Below, piece by piece: positions 1 through 9,535 of a DNA stretch of 64,000 bases. The stretch is from an uncultured Flavobacteriia bacterium. Its GTDB lineage: Bacteria > Bacteroidota > Bacteroidia > Flavobacteriales_D > Crocinitomicaceae. The translations under genes were made by a program, and so were the position numbers. The stretch spans positions 1-64,000 of the forward strand of contig CALJTX010000040.1 in NCBI GenBank assembly GCA_937975705.1, written 5' to 3'. A model generated the notes under the pieces. It saw only the letters and a list, made by a program, of their open reading frames with translations, did not search any database and had not been told where the DNA came from. Position 1 is the stretch's first letter. Each line of letters opens with the position of its first letter.

Positions 1-637
1 GGAATCCAGCGATGAAGATCACCAAATTGGAATCCTTTTCTTTTTTCTTCTTATTGTCCGGTTTACTTGGTTCCATGTGTGTTTTGGCTCCGCTCGTGGT
101 GTCTTCTGAAGTCGCTACTACCTCACTTGTATCAGCATCGGTCACAACGGTTGTTTCACTTGGCGTAAAGCCTGCTAATTTTACTTTTCCTTCTGTGTCG
201 AAAGGCCCTACACAACCTTCTGCATTACATAATTGAAAGAAATTGACACCGAATTCAATAGTGAATTTTTCTTTGGTCAAAATTTCGATTTGTTGCTTGT
301 AGGTTGCTTTTTTTTCGAAATAATAGGAAGTGCCTAAGTCGTCGACATGTTTGATGGGCTTCCCAATGTCAAAAGGCTTCCCGACAAGCTTGTAGTTTGG
401 CGATTTTTTGAAGTTGAATTCAGGAACTAATCCTGTGCCGTCGGCATCTGCCGGATTGTGCTTCAGCGAGAAAATATGGTAACCTTCGGTGATCTCACCT
501 TTGAAAACAACATTTGCATGGCTCTCGTCAATTTTTTCAACAGAATAGGTCCATTTGATGAATTGCCCCATTAAATCTTGAGCGCTGCTCGTAAAAGTCA
601 GGCATAAAAAGAGGATGCTAAGGAAAAATGCTTTCAT
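1..637 (-). CDS. Thiol:disulfide interchange protein, DsbD family (partial, N-terminal part)
   Basis: The minus strand is open from an ATG at 637-635 to the window edge, so only about 212 N-terminal residues are seen. They comprise a signal peptide (MKAFFLSILFLCLTFTSSAQ), a DsbD alpha-like periplasmic domain (about 21-155) with a cysteine pair in LCNAEGC (Cys-x4-Cys), a Thr/Ser/Lys-rich linker, and the first residues of a membrane helix (VIFIAGF). In the DsbD family this domain passes electrons from the membrane part to periplasmic partners. The transmembrane and thioredoxin-like domains would lie outside the window. It starts 5 bases after the stop of the related stand-alone domain gene at 643-1104, so the two are probably co-transcribed. 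Family assignment is good; the exact role is inferred. Confidence 0.8.
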   Translation of the reverse strand, partial: MKAFFLSILFLCLTFTSSAQDLMGQFIKWTYSVEKIDESHANVVFKGEITEGYHIFSLKHNPADADGTGLVPEFNFKKSPNYKLVGKPFDIGKPIKHVDDLGTSYYFEKKATYKQQIEILTKEKFTIEFGVNFFQLCNAEGCVGPFDTEGKVKLAGFTPSETTVVTDADTSEVVATSEDTTSGAKTHMEPSKPDNKKKKEKDSNLVIFIAGF

Positions 638-642
638 TGGTT

Positions 643-1104
643 TTAGTTTGGTTTTTGTAATTCAGAGGGTTTCACCTTGATCTCAAAAGGGATCGTTTTG
701 GGCGGCAAACAACGCTTGTCGTCGCAGAGCATATAAGTGAGTTCTCCTTTGACTATAGTTGGTTTTTTGACGAGAATGCGCTTGAACGCGTGAAATTCAT
801 GCTCGTAATAAGATACCTCCGCTCCAAAATTCGCTTCAAAAGATTTTTTAGCTTCTGTACTGACTTCAAAAGGTTGTAATTCCTTTACTAGTTTGTTTTT
901 TTCAAGTACAATTTGTGTCGGTACCGGACCAATACTAGGATCTAAATCAAGGGTGTATAGATGCCAGCCATTTTCAATTTTTGCACTGATTTGGATGGAG
1001 GACGGAAAAGCAACGTAATCAAAACTCCATTGAATCTTTTCTTGACTAAATGCCCAAGTGCTTAGCAACGAGAAGAATACAAAAGATAGGAGCGCAGTTC
1101 GCAT
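643..1104 (-). CDS. Stand-alone DsbD N-terminal-like periplasmic protein
   Basis: This 153-residue secreted protein starts at ATG 1104-1102. A longer reading frame reaches 1206 but would overlap tsaD, and only the internal Met gives a proper signal peptide (MRTALLSFVFFSLLSTWAFS). The mature part resembles the N-terminal domain of DsbD, including NGWHLYTLDLDP and the cysteine pair in MLCDDKRCLPP (Cys-x4-Cys), probably redox active. It lies just upstream of a full DsbD-like gene carrying the same kind of domain, so the locus has two versions of the electron-exit domain. It may be a soluble shuttle or a specialised partner of that DsbD. A TAATTTCG box (one mismatch to TAnnTTTG) lies upstream. 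The domain call is solid; the function is inferred. Confidence 0.75.
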   Translation of the reverse strand: MRTALLSFVFFSLLSTWAFSQEKIQWSFDYVAFPSSIQISAKIENGWHLYTLDLDPSIGPVPTQIVLEKNKLVKELQPFEVSTEAKKSFEANFGAEVSYYEHEFHAFKRILVKKPTIVKGELTYMLCDDKRCLPPKTIPFEIKVKPSELQKPN

Positions 1105-1165
1105 GAATTTAAATCTTTGAATTCTCGAAATTACAAAAAATATTGGCAGCGCTGTGTGCCTTTGG

Positions 1166-2185
1166 TTACCATTTGAGTCTGGGGTCTGCGGCACATGCTT
1201 GGTCAAGGGTGTGACCAGCTGCTAAGTAGAAAGATCCGGCCATGGCGATCATGGCGCCGTTGTCTGTGCAATAGCTCATTTTAGGGATGCTGACCTTCCA
1301 GCCTGTATCTTTTTTGGCAAGCAAGCGCTTTCTGAGTTCAGAATTGGCCGAAACACCACCGGCAATAACTACCGTTTGAATACCCGTTTGCTTGACTGCT
1401 TTTTCGAGTTTGGCCATCAAAATGGAAACAATGCTGTTTTGGATGCTGGCGCAGAGGTCATTGCGTTTGTCCTGACGAAGGTTGGGTTCTTGTTTTTCGG
1501 CAGCTTGCAAGGTATATAGAATAGAAGTTTTTAAGCCGCTGAAACTGAAGTCGAGGTCTTTGATCTGGGGTTTGGCAAATTCAAAAGCGTTTGGGTTGCC
1601 GAGTTGGGCGTATTGATCGATGAGCGGCCCGCCAGGGTAGGGCAAGCCCAGCATTTTAGCGGCTTTGTCGAAGGCTTCGCCAGCAGCGTCGTCTATGGTG
1701 CTACCAATGACTTGCATGTCTAGGGCATCGTTGACGCGCACAATTTGGGTGTGCCCGCCGCTTACGGTGAGACATAAAAAGGGAAAACTTGGTGCGGCGT
1801 CGCTGGCGTCTGCAATAAAATGTGCTAAAATATGGGCTTTCATGTGGTGAACACCAACCAATGGCACGTTCAGTGCGAGAGCCAATGCTTTGGCAAAAGA
1901 AGTGCCCACCGTCAATGATCCCATCAGGCCTGGCCCTTGTGTAAAGGCAATGGCGTCAAGGTCTGAAAGCGAGAGTTGTGCGGTTTGCAATGCGGTTTGT
2001 ACCACCGGAATGATGTTTTCTTGGTGCGCACGGCTGGCGAGTTCTGGAACCACACCACCGTATTGTTCGTGTACGGCTTGCCCGGCTATGATATTGGCAC
2101 GAATTTCGTTGCCGACGAGGATGGCCGCTGAGGTGTCGTCGCAAGACGACTCAATGCCTAGTATAATCTTGGGTTTTGCTGTCAA
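1166..2185 (-). CDS. tsaD: tRNA N6-adenosine threonylcarbamoyltransferase TsaD
   Basis: TsaD transfers the threonylcarbamoyl group to A37 of ANN-decoding tRNAs, working with TsaB, TsaE and TsaC. The 339-residue length is normal. Visible signatures are the N-terminal ILGIESSCDDTSAA, the metal-binding HMKAH (His114 and His118), the GGVSANSELR stretch and the late TDNGAMIA with its metal-binding Asp. The start is a TTG at 2185-2183; no ATG is in frame upstream, and the family begins just before the ILGIESSC motif. It is transcribed away from tamB with only 24 bases between the two start codons. Its 3' end lies 61 bases before the start of the DsbD-like protein gene. Confidence 0.96.
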   Translation of the reverse strand: MTAKPKIILGIESSCDDTSAAILVGNEIRANIIAGQAVHEQYGGVVPELASRAHQENIIPVVQTALQTAQLSLSDLDAIAFTQGPGLMGSLTVGTSFAKALALALNVPLVGVHHMKAHILAHFIADASDAAPSFPFLCLTVSGGHTQIVRVNDALDMQVIGSTIDDAAGEAFDKAAKMLGLPYPGGPLIDQYAQLGNPNAFEFAKPQIKDLDFSFSGLKTSILYTLQAAEKQEPNLRQDKRNDLCASIQNSIVSILMAKLEKAVKQTGIQTVVIAGGVSANSELRKRLLAKKDTGWKVSIPKMSYCTDNGAMIAMAGSFYLAAGHTLDQACAADPRLKW

Positions 2186-2193
2186 AAGATTGC

Positions 2194-2201
2194 TAATTTT
2201 G
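2194..2201 (+). promoter_or_regulatory. -7 promoter box TAATTTTG for tamB
   Basis: TAATTTTG matches the Bacteroidota -7 consensus TAnnTTTG and lies 8 bases before the tamB ATG. A TTTG at 2175-2178 could be the -33 element, but its 15-base spacer is shorter than usual. The 24-base divergent gap means this promoter must extend into the tsaD coding region. Confidence 0.5.
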
Positions 2202-2209
2202 TAACAAAC

Positions 2210-5200
2210 ATGACAAAGGTACTCAAAATCGCGGGCCTAACGCTTGCCATTCTCTTAGAGTGGTTGCTGATCCTTGTTATCTTTTTGGCATTTGCCATCC
2301 GCAGTTCTTGGGTGCAAACCTATTTGGCAAATAGAGCCACCGCCTATCTGAGTTCAGAATTGCAGGCTAAGGTTCATGTTGGCGCAGTAGATATCGTCTT
2401 GTTCCGCTATGTCGACCTCAAAGATGTTTACCTAGAAGACCAAACGCAACAGCCAATTTTAGCCCTCAAACATTTGTACTTAGGGCTCGATCAATTCAAA
2501 TTGCTACAAAATAAATTGCTGATCAATGAGCTGCGGCTTTATGGGGGCAAAGTGCATCTTTCCTTAGACAAAAAAGAAGGACGTTCCAATTTTGCTTTTA
2601 TCGAAGATTATTTTGCTTCAGATCAGCCCAGTCAATCGTCAAATGATTTTCAGGTACAATTAGCGGAGCTTACACTACAACACATCGATTTCAGCTACCA
2701 CGATTTGCGCAAAGATACCCTAGACTTCGGTGTCGACTTCGATCACATTGAACTCAAAGATTTGCAGTTGCGCGCTACGCAAATACAAACCAAAGGCGGA
2801 GGCTTTCAATGCCAAATCAGGCAACTTCAATTCTTGGAAAGATCTGGTTTTGCACTCTCCAACTTAAAAGGCCAAGCTTCTTTTTCTGAAAAGGGTTTGC
2901 GTTTGCGCAATGCCAAAATCCAAACACCAAAAAGTGCAATTAGCATTCCGAAATTGGTCTTGCAAACGCAAACAAGTGCGGACTTCAATGATTTCGATGA
3001 CCGCGTGATCTTCGATGGCATTTTAGCACCAAGTCGTGTTTGGCTCCACGACATCGCTTATTTTGCCCCCGATATCAAAGGTATGGACCAAACCGTTTTT
3101 ATTGCGGGTTTGGTCAAAGACAAGCTCCGCAATCTCAGTATTCAACAGCTAAATTTGCGCTTTGGCAAACGTTCTCAAGTGCAAGCCAACCTGCGCTTAC
3201 CTGATTTTCGCAAACCCAACAACCAACTGTGGCTTCAAGAACAAATCTCCAAAGCCCACATCGAATTAGCCGACGTCGTAGCGCTGCATTTGCCAATTGG
3301 AACGCCCGCCATCGAAATTCCTAACTTGCTGCAAAAAGCGGAATATTTTGACTTAAAAGATGCCAGACTAACGGGTCGCATCAATGACCTACAGGTTTCT
3401 ATTGCAAATGCTAATAGTGCATTGGGCGCACTCTCACTTGCCCCAATTTCAATTGTCAATACACCTGAAAAACTCACCATAAGTGGTGTGGCGGACAGCA
3501 GCTTTCTGAACTTAGACAACTTTGCCCTAGGTCAATTTCTCGATGTAGCCGCACTTGGCCAACTTACTGGCAAGGCCCAATTTGAACTTTCCATTGACAA
3601 TAATAGCGCATTAACCCTACAAAATGCAAGCGCGTATCTTTCTCAAATTGCGTTGAACGACTACAATTATCAAGATGTAGCCATACCAGAAGCGCATATC
3701 CATAACGACCAATTGCTGGCCAAACTCGAGGTCAACGACCCTCACTTGCAAATGTCAAGTATTCTGCAATTGGGTTTGAGTTCGGTGCTCAGTTACCAAG
3801 TTCAGGCCGAAATTGCGTATGCTGACCTCCATGACCTTCACTTGAGCGCACTAGAAAACGACCAGTTGAGCGCGCGTGTCAATCTAGGTTTGGAAGGCCC
3901 AAGTTGGCAGTCGGTAGTGGGTTTTGTAAGTCTTCGCGACCTCCACTACGCCGCCGATAACCACGATATTTATTCGGAGCTCGCACAAATCCATTACCGC
4001 CAGCAGGCAGACTACCTTCAGCTCGACTTAAGTAGCCCGATCCTCGACTTTAACATCAAAGGCATTTTAGATGAGCAAACTGTTATTGCTGATCTCACGC
4101 ACCACCTCGCAATTTTGTATCCGCCCATAGCGGGGCAAACCCGCGAATTCGAGCATTCAAATGCTAAGTTTGAATTCAGTTTATTGGCCCGCAATACCCG
4201 CGAGCTTTTCAATATTTTCTTGCCAGAACTCGAGCTCGCGTCGGCTACCACCTTATCCGGATCTTTTGATTCCAAGCAAGAAGAACTGAAGTTGGCACTG
4301 GCTTGCCCGCGTTTGGCTTATGCCAATTTAGAATTTGAAGCCATTCAGCTCGCTCAAACTATATTGCATGACCAAGTCAGTGGGCAAATCGGTGTGGGGC
4401 AATTGCGCGTGGCAGACTCCACAACTTTTCACGAACTGAAGCTGGTCAATATTGGGGCAAATGGGGTTGTAGATGCCACGCTATCCTGGGATCCGAATAC
4501 CGACGATTTTTCAGAGCTGAAATGGCGCACCACTATTCTGCCCGACGACTACATCAGTTTTACGCTCCAACCTTCATTTTTTACGATCAACGGGGTAGAG
4601 TGGAAAGTGGCCAATCAGTCCGATATTACGGTAGCCACCAAAGATGTAAGTATCAATAACTTTGAATTGCACAGAGGTTATCAGCGGATCAAAGTAAATG
4701 GTTGTTTGTCTGAAAACAAGCGCGATCAATTGCGTTTTGACGTCATTGGCCTTGACCTCGGAGAGTTGAGCTCGCTAATGGGGCTACCCAATCAATACAG
4801 CGGGCGTTTCAGTGGTTGGGGTGCGCTTTCTACGCCATTTACCAACTTGAGTATTGCCGCCGATGCCAATTTAGAGCAGTTGCAAATCGATGGCCAAGCC
4901 GTGGGCGACATCATGCTGCATTCAGACTGGAACGACGCCCGACAAAGTATTGTCTTAGAAGGCACACTGCAATACCACAACGAGCGCACCTTTGATTTTG
5001 ACGGTTTGTATAAACTCAAAGAAGATGAACTCGACCTAGGGCTTAATTTCAAGCAAACCGATATCTCATTTGTCAATGCGTTTATGGATCCCGAAGTGAT
5101 CAATGGTATCAAAGGCAAGCTCAATGGGCGTTTGCGTTTAAGTGGAAGCCCTGACAAGCCCAAATTAGTGGGCAAATTGCGCTTACAAGAAGGCGGGGCA

Positions 5201-6778
5201 GCAGTAGCCATTTTGGGTGTCAATTACCAATTAGACGGCCTGATTCAAGTAACAGAAGACGCCTTCTTCCTTGACAACATTCCAGTCAAAGATCCAGAGG
5301 GCAATATTGCCTATTTATCAAGTGCGATCAACCACACCAACTTTGATCGTTGGAACTACGATATTCAAATCAACTTTGAAGACGACATCAAAAAAATAGA
5401 TCCGCGCACCAACCAGCTTGTTCCGCTTGAAAAATTCTTGGTGCTCAACACGAAATACAAAGAAGGTGATGTCTATTATGGAAAGGCCTACGGACGCGGT
5501 ACGGCCAACATTTTCGGCACCATGTCCAACACCGAAATCACCGTAGATGCCACCACCCGAAAAGGTACCGAAGTGATTTTTCCGATGTACGGCATGTCAG
5601 AAATTGACGACGAAGATAATTTTGTGCAATTTGTGGAGCGCGGCGTCAATGCGCAACTTGAGCAGCAAGGCCTAGATTTTACGGGCCTTTTCCTCGATTT
5701 GAATTTTCATATTACCCCCGACGCCGGAATGAAGCTCATCTTCAACGAGCAAACAGGTGATGAAATTACGGCAAAGGGCAGCGGCGATCTCAATATCAAG
5801 CTCGATCAGTACAACCAACTCACCATGAATGGCCCGTATGTCATTGCAAAAGGGAGCCGCTACAATTTTGCGTTGGGCTCTATTAAGCAAACCTTTGATA
5901 TCGAGGGGGGATCTAAAATTGAATGGACCGGCGACCCTTACAATGCCGATATCACCATCAATACGGTCACCGCGAAGCGCGCTTCTATATTAGAGCTGAG
6001 TCCGGATATCCAAGACAACACGCTTGTCAATCAAGAAATCTTGTGTTACCTCAAACTCAGCGAGTCACTGCTTGCCCCCAAAATTACTTTTGACCTCGTT
6101 GCTCCGCGCACAACCGAAACGGGCAAAGCGCTCCTCGATCGCGTCAAATCTGACCCGGATGAGCTCAACCGCCAGTTTTTTTCTTTGCTTTTGGTAAGTA
6201 AATTTCAACCACTCAAAGGCAATCTTTCTGCAGGTGGTTCTGCTGCGCTTGACCTACTTGAATCGCAAATCAATGCGGCCCTCGGTAAATTATCCGACAA
6301 CTATAAAGTCAATGTAGACTACGGTGCCGATGAAGCAGCCGGAGAAAGCAAAGTTGAGGTCGGGGTAGCTAAGGGCTTTCTTGACGACAAACTCGTGATT
6401 ACCGGTAGTTTTGGTGTGGAAAACCGCAGTGCGGCGGCCAATGGTTCTCAGGCCTATACGAACTCCATGATCGGCGATGTCAATATTGAGTACAAAATCC
6501 AAGATAACTTCAGGGTGAGGGCCTTTAATCAGTCCAATACCAACTCGGTCAACGAAAACCAAGGTCCATTTACCCAAGGTTTTGGGGTTTCCTATTACGA
6601 AGAATTCAATCAGTTCTCCGATTTAGCTTTTGTGAAGCAATTGAAACAACTGCTTTCCAAGTCTCCAAAAAAATCAGGGCAACCTCAACCCAAAAAACAC
6701 AGACAACCTGTAACTTTACCTCAAGATGAAAAAAGTACTAGTAGCCAATCGCGGCGAGATCGCTCGACGCGTGCTTAG
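2210..6778 (+). CDS. tamB: TamB-like inner-membrane translocation/assembly protein (DUF490)
   Basis: This is a 1522-residue protein with one N-terminal membrane helix (about 8-28) followed by a very long beta-rich, AsmA/TamB-like region. TamB proteins span the periplasm, hold lipid in a beta-taco groove, and work in outer-membrane protein assembly or phospholipid transport. The conserved C-terminal DUF490 domain occupies about residues 1000-1450 and includes the GNIAYLSSAINHTNFDRWNY and FVQFVERG regions and the barrel-like end. The last 50 or so residues are a basic, Ser/Thr/Gln-rich tail. Its final 53 bases overlap accC in another frame, and it diverges from tsaD. In Bacteroidota a TamB homologue is normally present; an essential envelope role is likely but inferred. 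Confidence 0.88.
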   Translation: MTKVLKIAGLTLAILLEWLLILVIFLAFAIRSSWVQTYLANRATAYLSSELQAKVHVGAVDIVLFRYVDLKDVYLEDQTQQPILALKHLYLGLDQFKLLQNKLLINELRLYGGKVHLSLDKKEGRSNFAFIEDYFASDQPSQSSNDFQVQLAELTLQHIDFSYHDLRKDTLDFGVDFDHIELKDLQLRATQIQTKGGGFQCQIRQLQFLERSGFALSNLKGQASFSEKGLRLRNAKIQTPKSAISIPKLVLQTQTSADFNDFDDRVIFDGILAPSRVWLHDIAYFAPDIKGMDQTVFIAGLVKDKLRNLSIQQLNLRFGKRSQVQANLRLPDFRKPNNQLWLQEQISKAHIELADVVALHLPIGTPAIEIPNLLQKAEYFDLKDARLTGRINDLQVSIANANSALGALSLAPISIVNTPEKLTISGVADSSFLNLDNFALGQFLDVAALGQLTGKAQFELSIDNNSALTLQNASAYLSQIALNDYNYQDVAIPEAHIHNDQLLAKLEVNDPHLQMSSILQLGLSSVLSYQVQAEIAYADLHDLHLSALENDQLSARVNLGLEGPSWQSVVGFVSLRDLHYAADNHDIYSELAQIHYRQQADYLQLDLSSPILDFNIKGILDEQTVIADLTHHLAILYPPIAGQTREFEHSNAKFEFSLLARNTRELFNIFLPELELASATTLSGSFDSKQEELKLALACPRLAYANLEFEAIQLAQTILHDQVSGQIGVGQLRVADSTTFHELKLVNIGANGVVDATLSWDPNTDDFSELKWRTTILPDDYISFTLQPSFFTINGVEWKVANQSDITVATKDVSINNFELHRGYQRIKVNGCLSENKRDQLRFDVIGLDLGELSSLMGLPNQYSGRFSGWGALSTPFTNLSIAADANLEQLQIDGQAVGDIMLHSDWNDARQSIVLEGTLQYHNERTFDFDGLYKLKEDELDLGLNFKQTDISFVNAFMDPEVINGIKGKLNGRLRLSGSPDKPKLVGKLRLQEGGAAVAILGVNYQLDGLIQVTEDAFFLDNIPVKDPEGNIAYLSSAINHTNFDRWNYDIQINFEDDIKKIDPRTNQLVPLEKFLVLNTKYKEGDVYYGKAYGRGTANIFGTMSNTEITVDATTRKGTEVIFPMYGMSEIDDEDNFVQFVERGVNAQLEQQGLDFTGLFLDLNFHITPDAGMKLIFNEQTGDEITAKGSGDLNIKLDQYNQLTMNGPYVIAKGSRYNFALGSIKQTFDIEGGSKIEWTGDPYNADITINTVTAKRASILELSPDIQDNTLVNQEILCYLKLSESLLAPKITFDLVAPRTTETGKALLDRVKSDPDELNRQFFSLLLVSKFQPLKGNLSAGGSAALDLLESQINAALGKLSDNYKVNVDYGADEAAGESKVEVGVAKGFLDDKLVITGSFGVENRSAAANGSQAYTNSMIGDVNIEYKIQDNFRVRAFNQSNTNSVNENQGPFTQGFGVSYYEEFNQFSDLAFVKQLKQLLSKSPKKSGQPQPKKHRQPVTLPQDEKSTSSQSRRDRSTRA

Positions 6779-8210
6779 AACCCTTAAGAAAATGGACATC
6801 CGCAGTGTGGCCATTTATTCCGATGCCGATGCCAATGCACCGCACGTATTAGAAGCTGACGAAGCTGTTTATGTCGGTAAAAGCCCCTCAGCCGAAAGCT
6901 ACTTGCAGCAAGATAAAATCATTCAGATTTGCAAAGACCTTGGCGTAGATGGTGTGCACCCTGGCTACGGCTTTCTTTCGGAAAACGCAGGTTTTGCGCG
7001 TCAGCTCAAGACAAATGGCATCAAGCTCATTGGCCCTTCGCCAGAATCTATGGAGGTCATGGGAGACAAACTCTCGGCCAAACAGGCAGTGAAGTCTTAC
7101 AACGTTCCATTAGTTCCGGGCGTAGATGAAGCCATTTCAGATGTGCCAGCCGCTAAAAAAATTGCCGCAGAAGTAGGTTATCCTATCTTGATTAAAGCTT
7201 CAGCTGGTGGTGGTGGAAAAGGCATGCGCTTGGTGCAAAACGATGCGGAATTTGAAGAGCAAATGACCCTCGCCCAAAACGAAGCGCGTTCCTCTTTTGG
7301 TGACGACGCTGTGTTTATCGAGAAATTTGTCGATCAACCGCGCCACATCGAAATCCAAGTTTTTGCAGACCAACACGGCAATGCCGTTTATTTATTTGAG
7401 CGCGAGTGCTCGGTACAACGTCGTCACCAAAAGGTGGTGGAAGAGGCTCCAAGTGCGGTGCTTACGCCAGCACTTCGCCAGCGCATGGGCGAGGCAGCGG
7501 TAGCAGTTTGTAAGGCTTGCAATTATGAAGGAGCAGGTACGGTTGAGTTTTTGATCGATGCCAACCTCGATTTTTATTTCTTAGAGATGAACACCCGCTT
7601 GCAAGTGGAACACCCTGTTACCGAAGAAATCACGGGCCTCGACCTCGTCGAATGGCAAATTCGCGTGGCACGCGGTGAACGCTTACCTAAATTGCAAGAC
7701 GCGCTCTCGATCAACGGACACGCCATTGAAGTGCGCGTTTATGCCGAAGACACCCTCGGTGGTTTTACCCCCGATATCGGTACCCTAGACCGCTACCGCA
7801 TTCCATCAGGGCGCCACATTCGCGTTGACGACGCTTTTGAAGAAGGCATGGAAATCCCGATTTACTACGACCCTATGATCGCCAAGCTAGTGGTTTGGGG
7901 CAAAACCCGCGAAGAAGCCATCGACCGCTGCATTGCAGCCATCGACAACTACCAAATTTCTGGCGTCAAAACAACCTTAGATTTTGGCAAGTTTGTGCTC
8001 AAACATCCCGCTTTTCGCAGTGGCCATTTTGACACCAATTTCGTCAAAACACATTTCTCTGATCCAGCCTTACTCAAAGATGCCATGCAAGAAGAAGAGC
8101 GCGCATTAGTGTATGCACTCGATACCATTTGGCAAGATGTTCAGGCGTTTAAGAAAGCTGCTTATGCTTCCAGAGATATCACCTCCTCTTGGAAAAACCA
8201 GATTAGATAA
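6726..8210 (+). CDS. accC: Biotin carboxylase subunit of acetyl-CoA or acyl-CoA carboxylase
   Basis: The enzyme uses ATP and bicarbonate to carboxylate biotin on a carrier protein. The 494-residue protein starts KKVLVANRGEIARRV and shows the glycine-rich ATP loop SAGGGGKGM, ERECSVQRRHQK, and the catalytic EMNTRLQVEHPVTE. It is about 45 residues longer than E. coli AccC but has no biotinyl domain, and it ends in SSWKNQIR. This length and tail resemble alpha subunits of propionyl/acyl-CoA carboxylases of Bacteroidota, so the substrate could be propionyl-CoA rather than acetyl-CoA. No carrier or carboxyltransferase gene is adjacent. Its ATG lies inside the end of tamB. A near-consensus TAACTTTA box ends 7 bases before it. 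The family is certain, the substrate is not. Confidence 0.9.
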   Translation: MKKVLVANRGEIARRVLRTLKKMDIRSVAIYSDADANAPHVLEADEAVYVGKSPSAESYLQQDKIIQICKDLGVDGVHPGYGFLSENAGFARQLKTNGIKLIGPSPESMEVMGDKLSAKQAVKSYNVPLVPGVDEAISDVPAAKKIAAEVGYPILIKASAGGGGKGMRLVQNDAEFEEQMTLAQNEARSSFGDDAVFIEKFVDQPRHIEIQVFADQHGNAVYLFERECSVQRRHQKVVEEAPSAVLTPALRQRMGEAAVAVCKACNYEGAGTVEFLIDANLDFYFLEMNTRLQVEHPVTEEITGLDLVEWQIRVARGERLPKLQDALSINGHAIEVRVYAEDTLGGFTPDIGTLDRYRIPSGRHIRVDDAFEEGMEIPIYYDPMIAKLVVWGKTREEAIDRCIAAIDNYQISGVKTTLDFGKFVLKHPAFRSGHFDTNFVKTHFSDPALLKDAMQEEERALVYALDTIWQDVQAFKKAAYASRDITSSWKNQIR

Positions 8211-8276
8211 AAATATTTACAAGGGGCCAAATTGGCTCATGAAAAAAACGTACTTTTACGGCGCAAATTTGACAGT

Positions 8277-9488
8277 ATGAACTTACACGAATTCCAAGGA
8301 AAAGCAATCCTCAAAAAATACGGCGTGGCCGTGCAAGAAGGCATTGTTGTTGACAGTATTGAGGCAGCTATTCCAGCAGCCAAACAACTCACAGAAGAAA
8401 CCGGCACGTCCTGGTACGTGATCAAAGCCCAAATTCATGCGGGTGGTCGTGGTAAAGGAACTGTCGAAGAAACAGGTTCTCACGGTGTTGTCCTTGCAAA
8501 AGGCATCGACCAAGTTGAAGAAAAAGTAGCGGGCATCCTCGGTGGTCACCTCACTACACTTCAAACCAACGGCAAAGGCAAAAAAGTCAATCAAGTGCTT
8601 ATTGCACAAGACGTCTACTACCCAGGCCCAACCGAAGTACAAGAATTCTATATGTCTGTGCTCCTAGACCGCGAGTCTGGCCGCAACGTCATTATTTATT
8701 CTACTGAAGGTGGTATGGATATCGAGCACGTTGCCGAACACACCCCAGAAAAACTCTTCAAAGAACACATCGATCCACGCGTGGGCCTTCAAGGTTTCCA
8801 AGCGCGCAAAATCGCTTTCAACCTCGGCTTGTCTGGCGAGGCTTTCAAAAACATGGTCAAATTCGTTCCGGCATTATACAATGCATATGTAGGTATCGAT
8901 GCTTCTATGTTTGAAATCAACCCATTGTTCAAAACTTCCGACGACAAAATCATTGCCGTAGATGCTAAAGTAAGCCTAGATGGCAACGGTTTGTTCCGCC
9001 ATCCAGACCTCGCTGCGCTACGCGACAAATCAGAAGAAGATCCAACAGAAGTAGAAGCAGACGAAGCTGGTCTGAACTTTGTTAAACTTGACGGCAACGT
9101 TGGCTGTATGGTCAATGGCGCTGGTTTGGCAATGGCCACCATGGACATCATCAAGTTGTCTGGTGGTAATCCTGCAAACTTCCTCGATGTCGGTGGAACA
9201 GCCAACGCAGAGCGCGTAGAAAAGGCCTTCCACATCATCTTGAAAGATCCAAACGTAAAAGCGATCCTCATCAATATCTTCGGTGGAATTGTTCGCTGCG
9301 ACCGCGTTGCCCAAGGTATCGTAGACGCCTACAAAAACATTGGCGAACTTCCTGTTCCGCTTATCGTTCGCTTACAAGGTACCAATGCCGAAGAAGCGAA
9401 GCGTTTGATTGACGAGTCTGGGCTCAATGTCCACTCGGCAGTTCAGCTCCAAGAAGCAGCCGATCTAGTCAAAGCAGTATTGGCTTAA
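8277..9488 (+). CDS. sucC: Succinyl-CoA synthetase (ADP-forming) beta subunit
   Basis: With SucD, this subunit converts succinyl-CoA to succinate with nucleotide triphosphate formation in the TCA cycle. The 403-residue protein starts MNLHEFQGKAIL, the family's N-terminus. A 15-codon upstream extension from a TTG is rejected because it matches nothing in the family. Visible are the ATP-grasp region with HAGGRGKGTVEETG, FEINPL near residue 213, and the C-terminal NIFGGIVRCDRVAQGI of the alpha-beta interface. A CAAATTTG box (one mismatch to the -7 consensus) ends 5 bases before ATG. sucD is not adjacent. A strong hairpin terminator follows the stop. Confidence 0.96.
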   Translation: MNLHEFQGKAILKKYGVAVQEGIVVDSIEAAIPAAKQLTEETGTSWYVIKAQIHAGGRGKGTVEETGSHGVVLAKGIDQVEEKVAGILGGHLTTLQTNGKGKKVNQVLIAQDVYYPGPTEVQEFYMSVLLDRESGRNVIIYSTEGGMDIEHVAEHTPEKLFKEHIDPRVGLQGFQARKIAFNLGLSGEAFKNMVKFVPALYNAYVGIDASMFEINPLFKTSDDKIIAVDAKVSLDGNGLFRHPDLAALRDKSEEDPTEVEADEAGLNFVKLDGNVGCMVNGAGLAMATMDIIKLSGGNPANFLDVGGTANAERVEKAFHIILKDPNVKAILINIFGGIVRCDRVAQGIVDAYKNIGELPVPLIVRLQGTNAEEAKRLIDESGLNVHSAVQLQEAADLVKAVLA

Positions 9489-9510
9489 TTGCCACAACAT
9501 ATCCAATGCA

Positions 9511-9535
9511 AAAGCCATCTTCGGATGGCTTTTTT
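9511..9535 (+). terminator. Rho-independent terminator after sucC
   Basis: A perfect 9-bp stem AAAGCCATC/GATGGCTTT closes on a TTCG tetraloop (C-UUCG-G type) and runs into a T tract at 9530-9535. It begins 22 bases after the sucC stop and should end the tamB-accC-sucC transcript. Confidence 0.9.

Noticed and set aside
12..236. A plus-strand reading frame with an apparent signal-peptide-like start
   Set aside because: It is antisense to the DsbD-like gene, whose frame, signal peptide and cysteine pair are far better supported.
1890..2204. A 104-residue plus-strand reading frame, Cys- and Met-rich
   Set aside because: It is entirely antisense to tsaD and reflects that gene's codon pattern.
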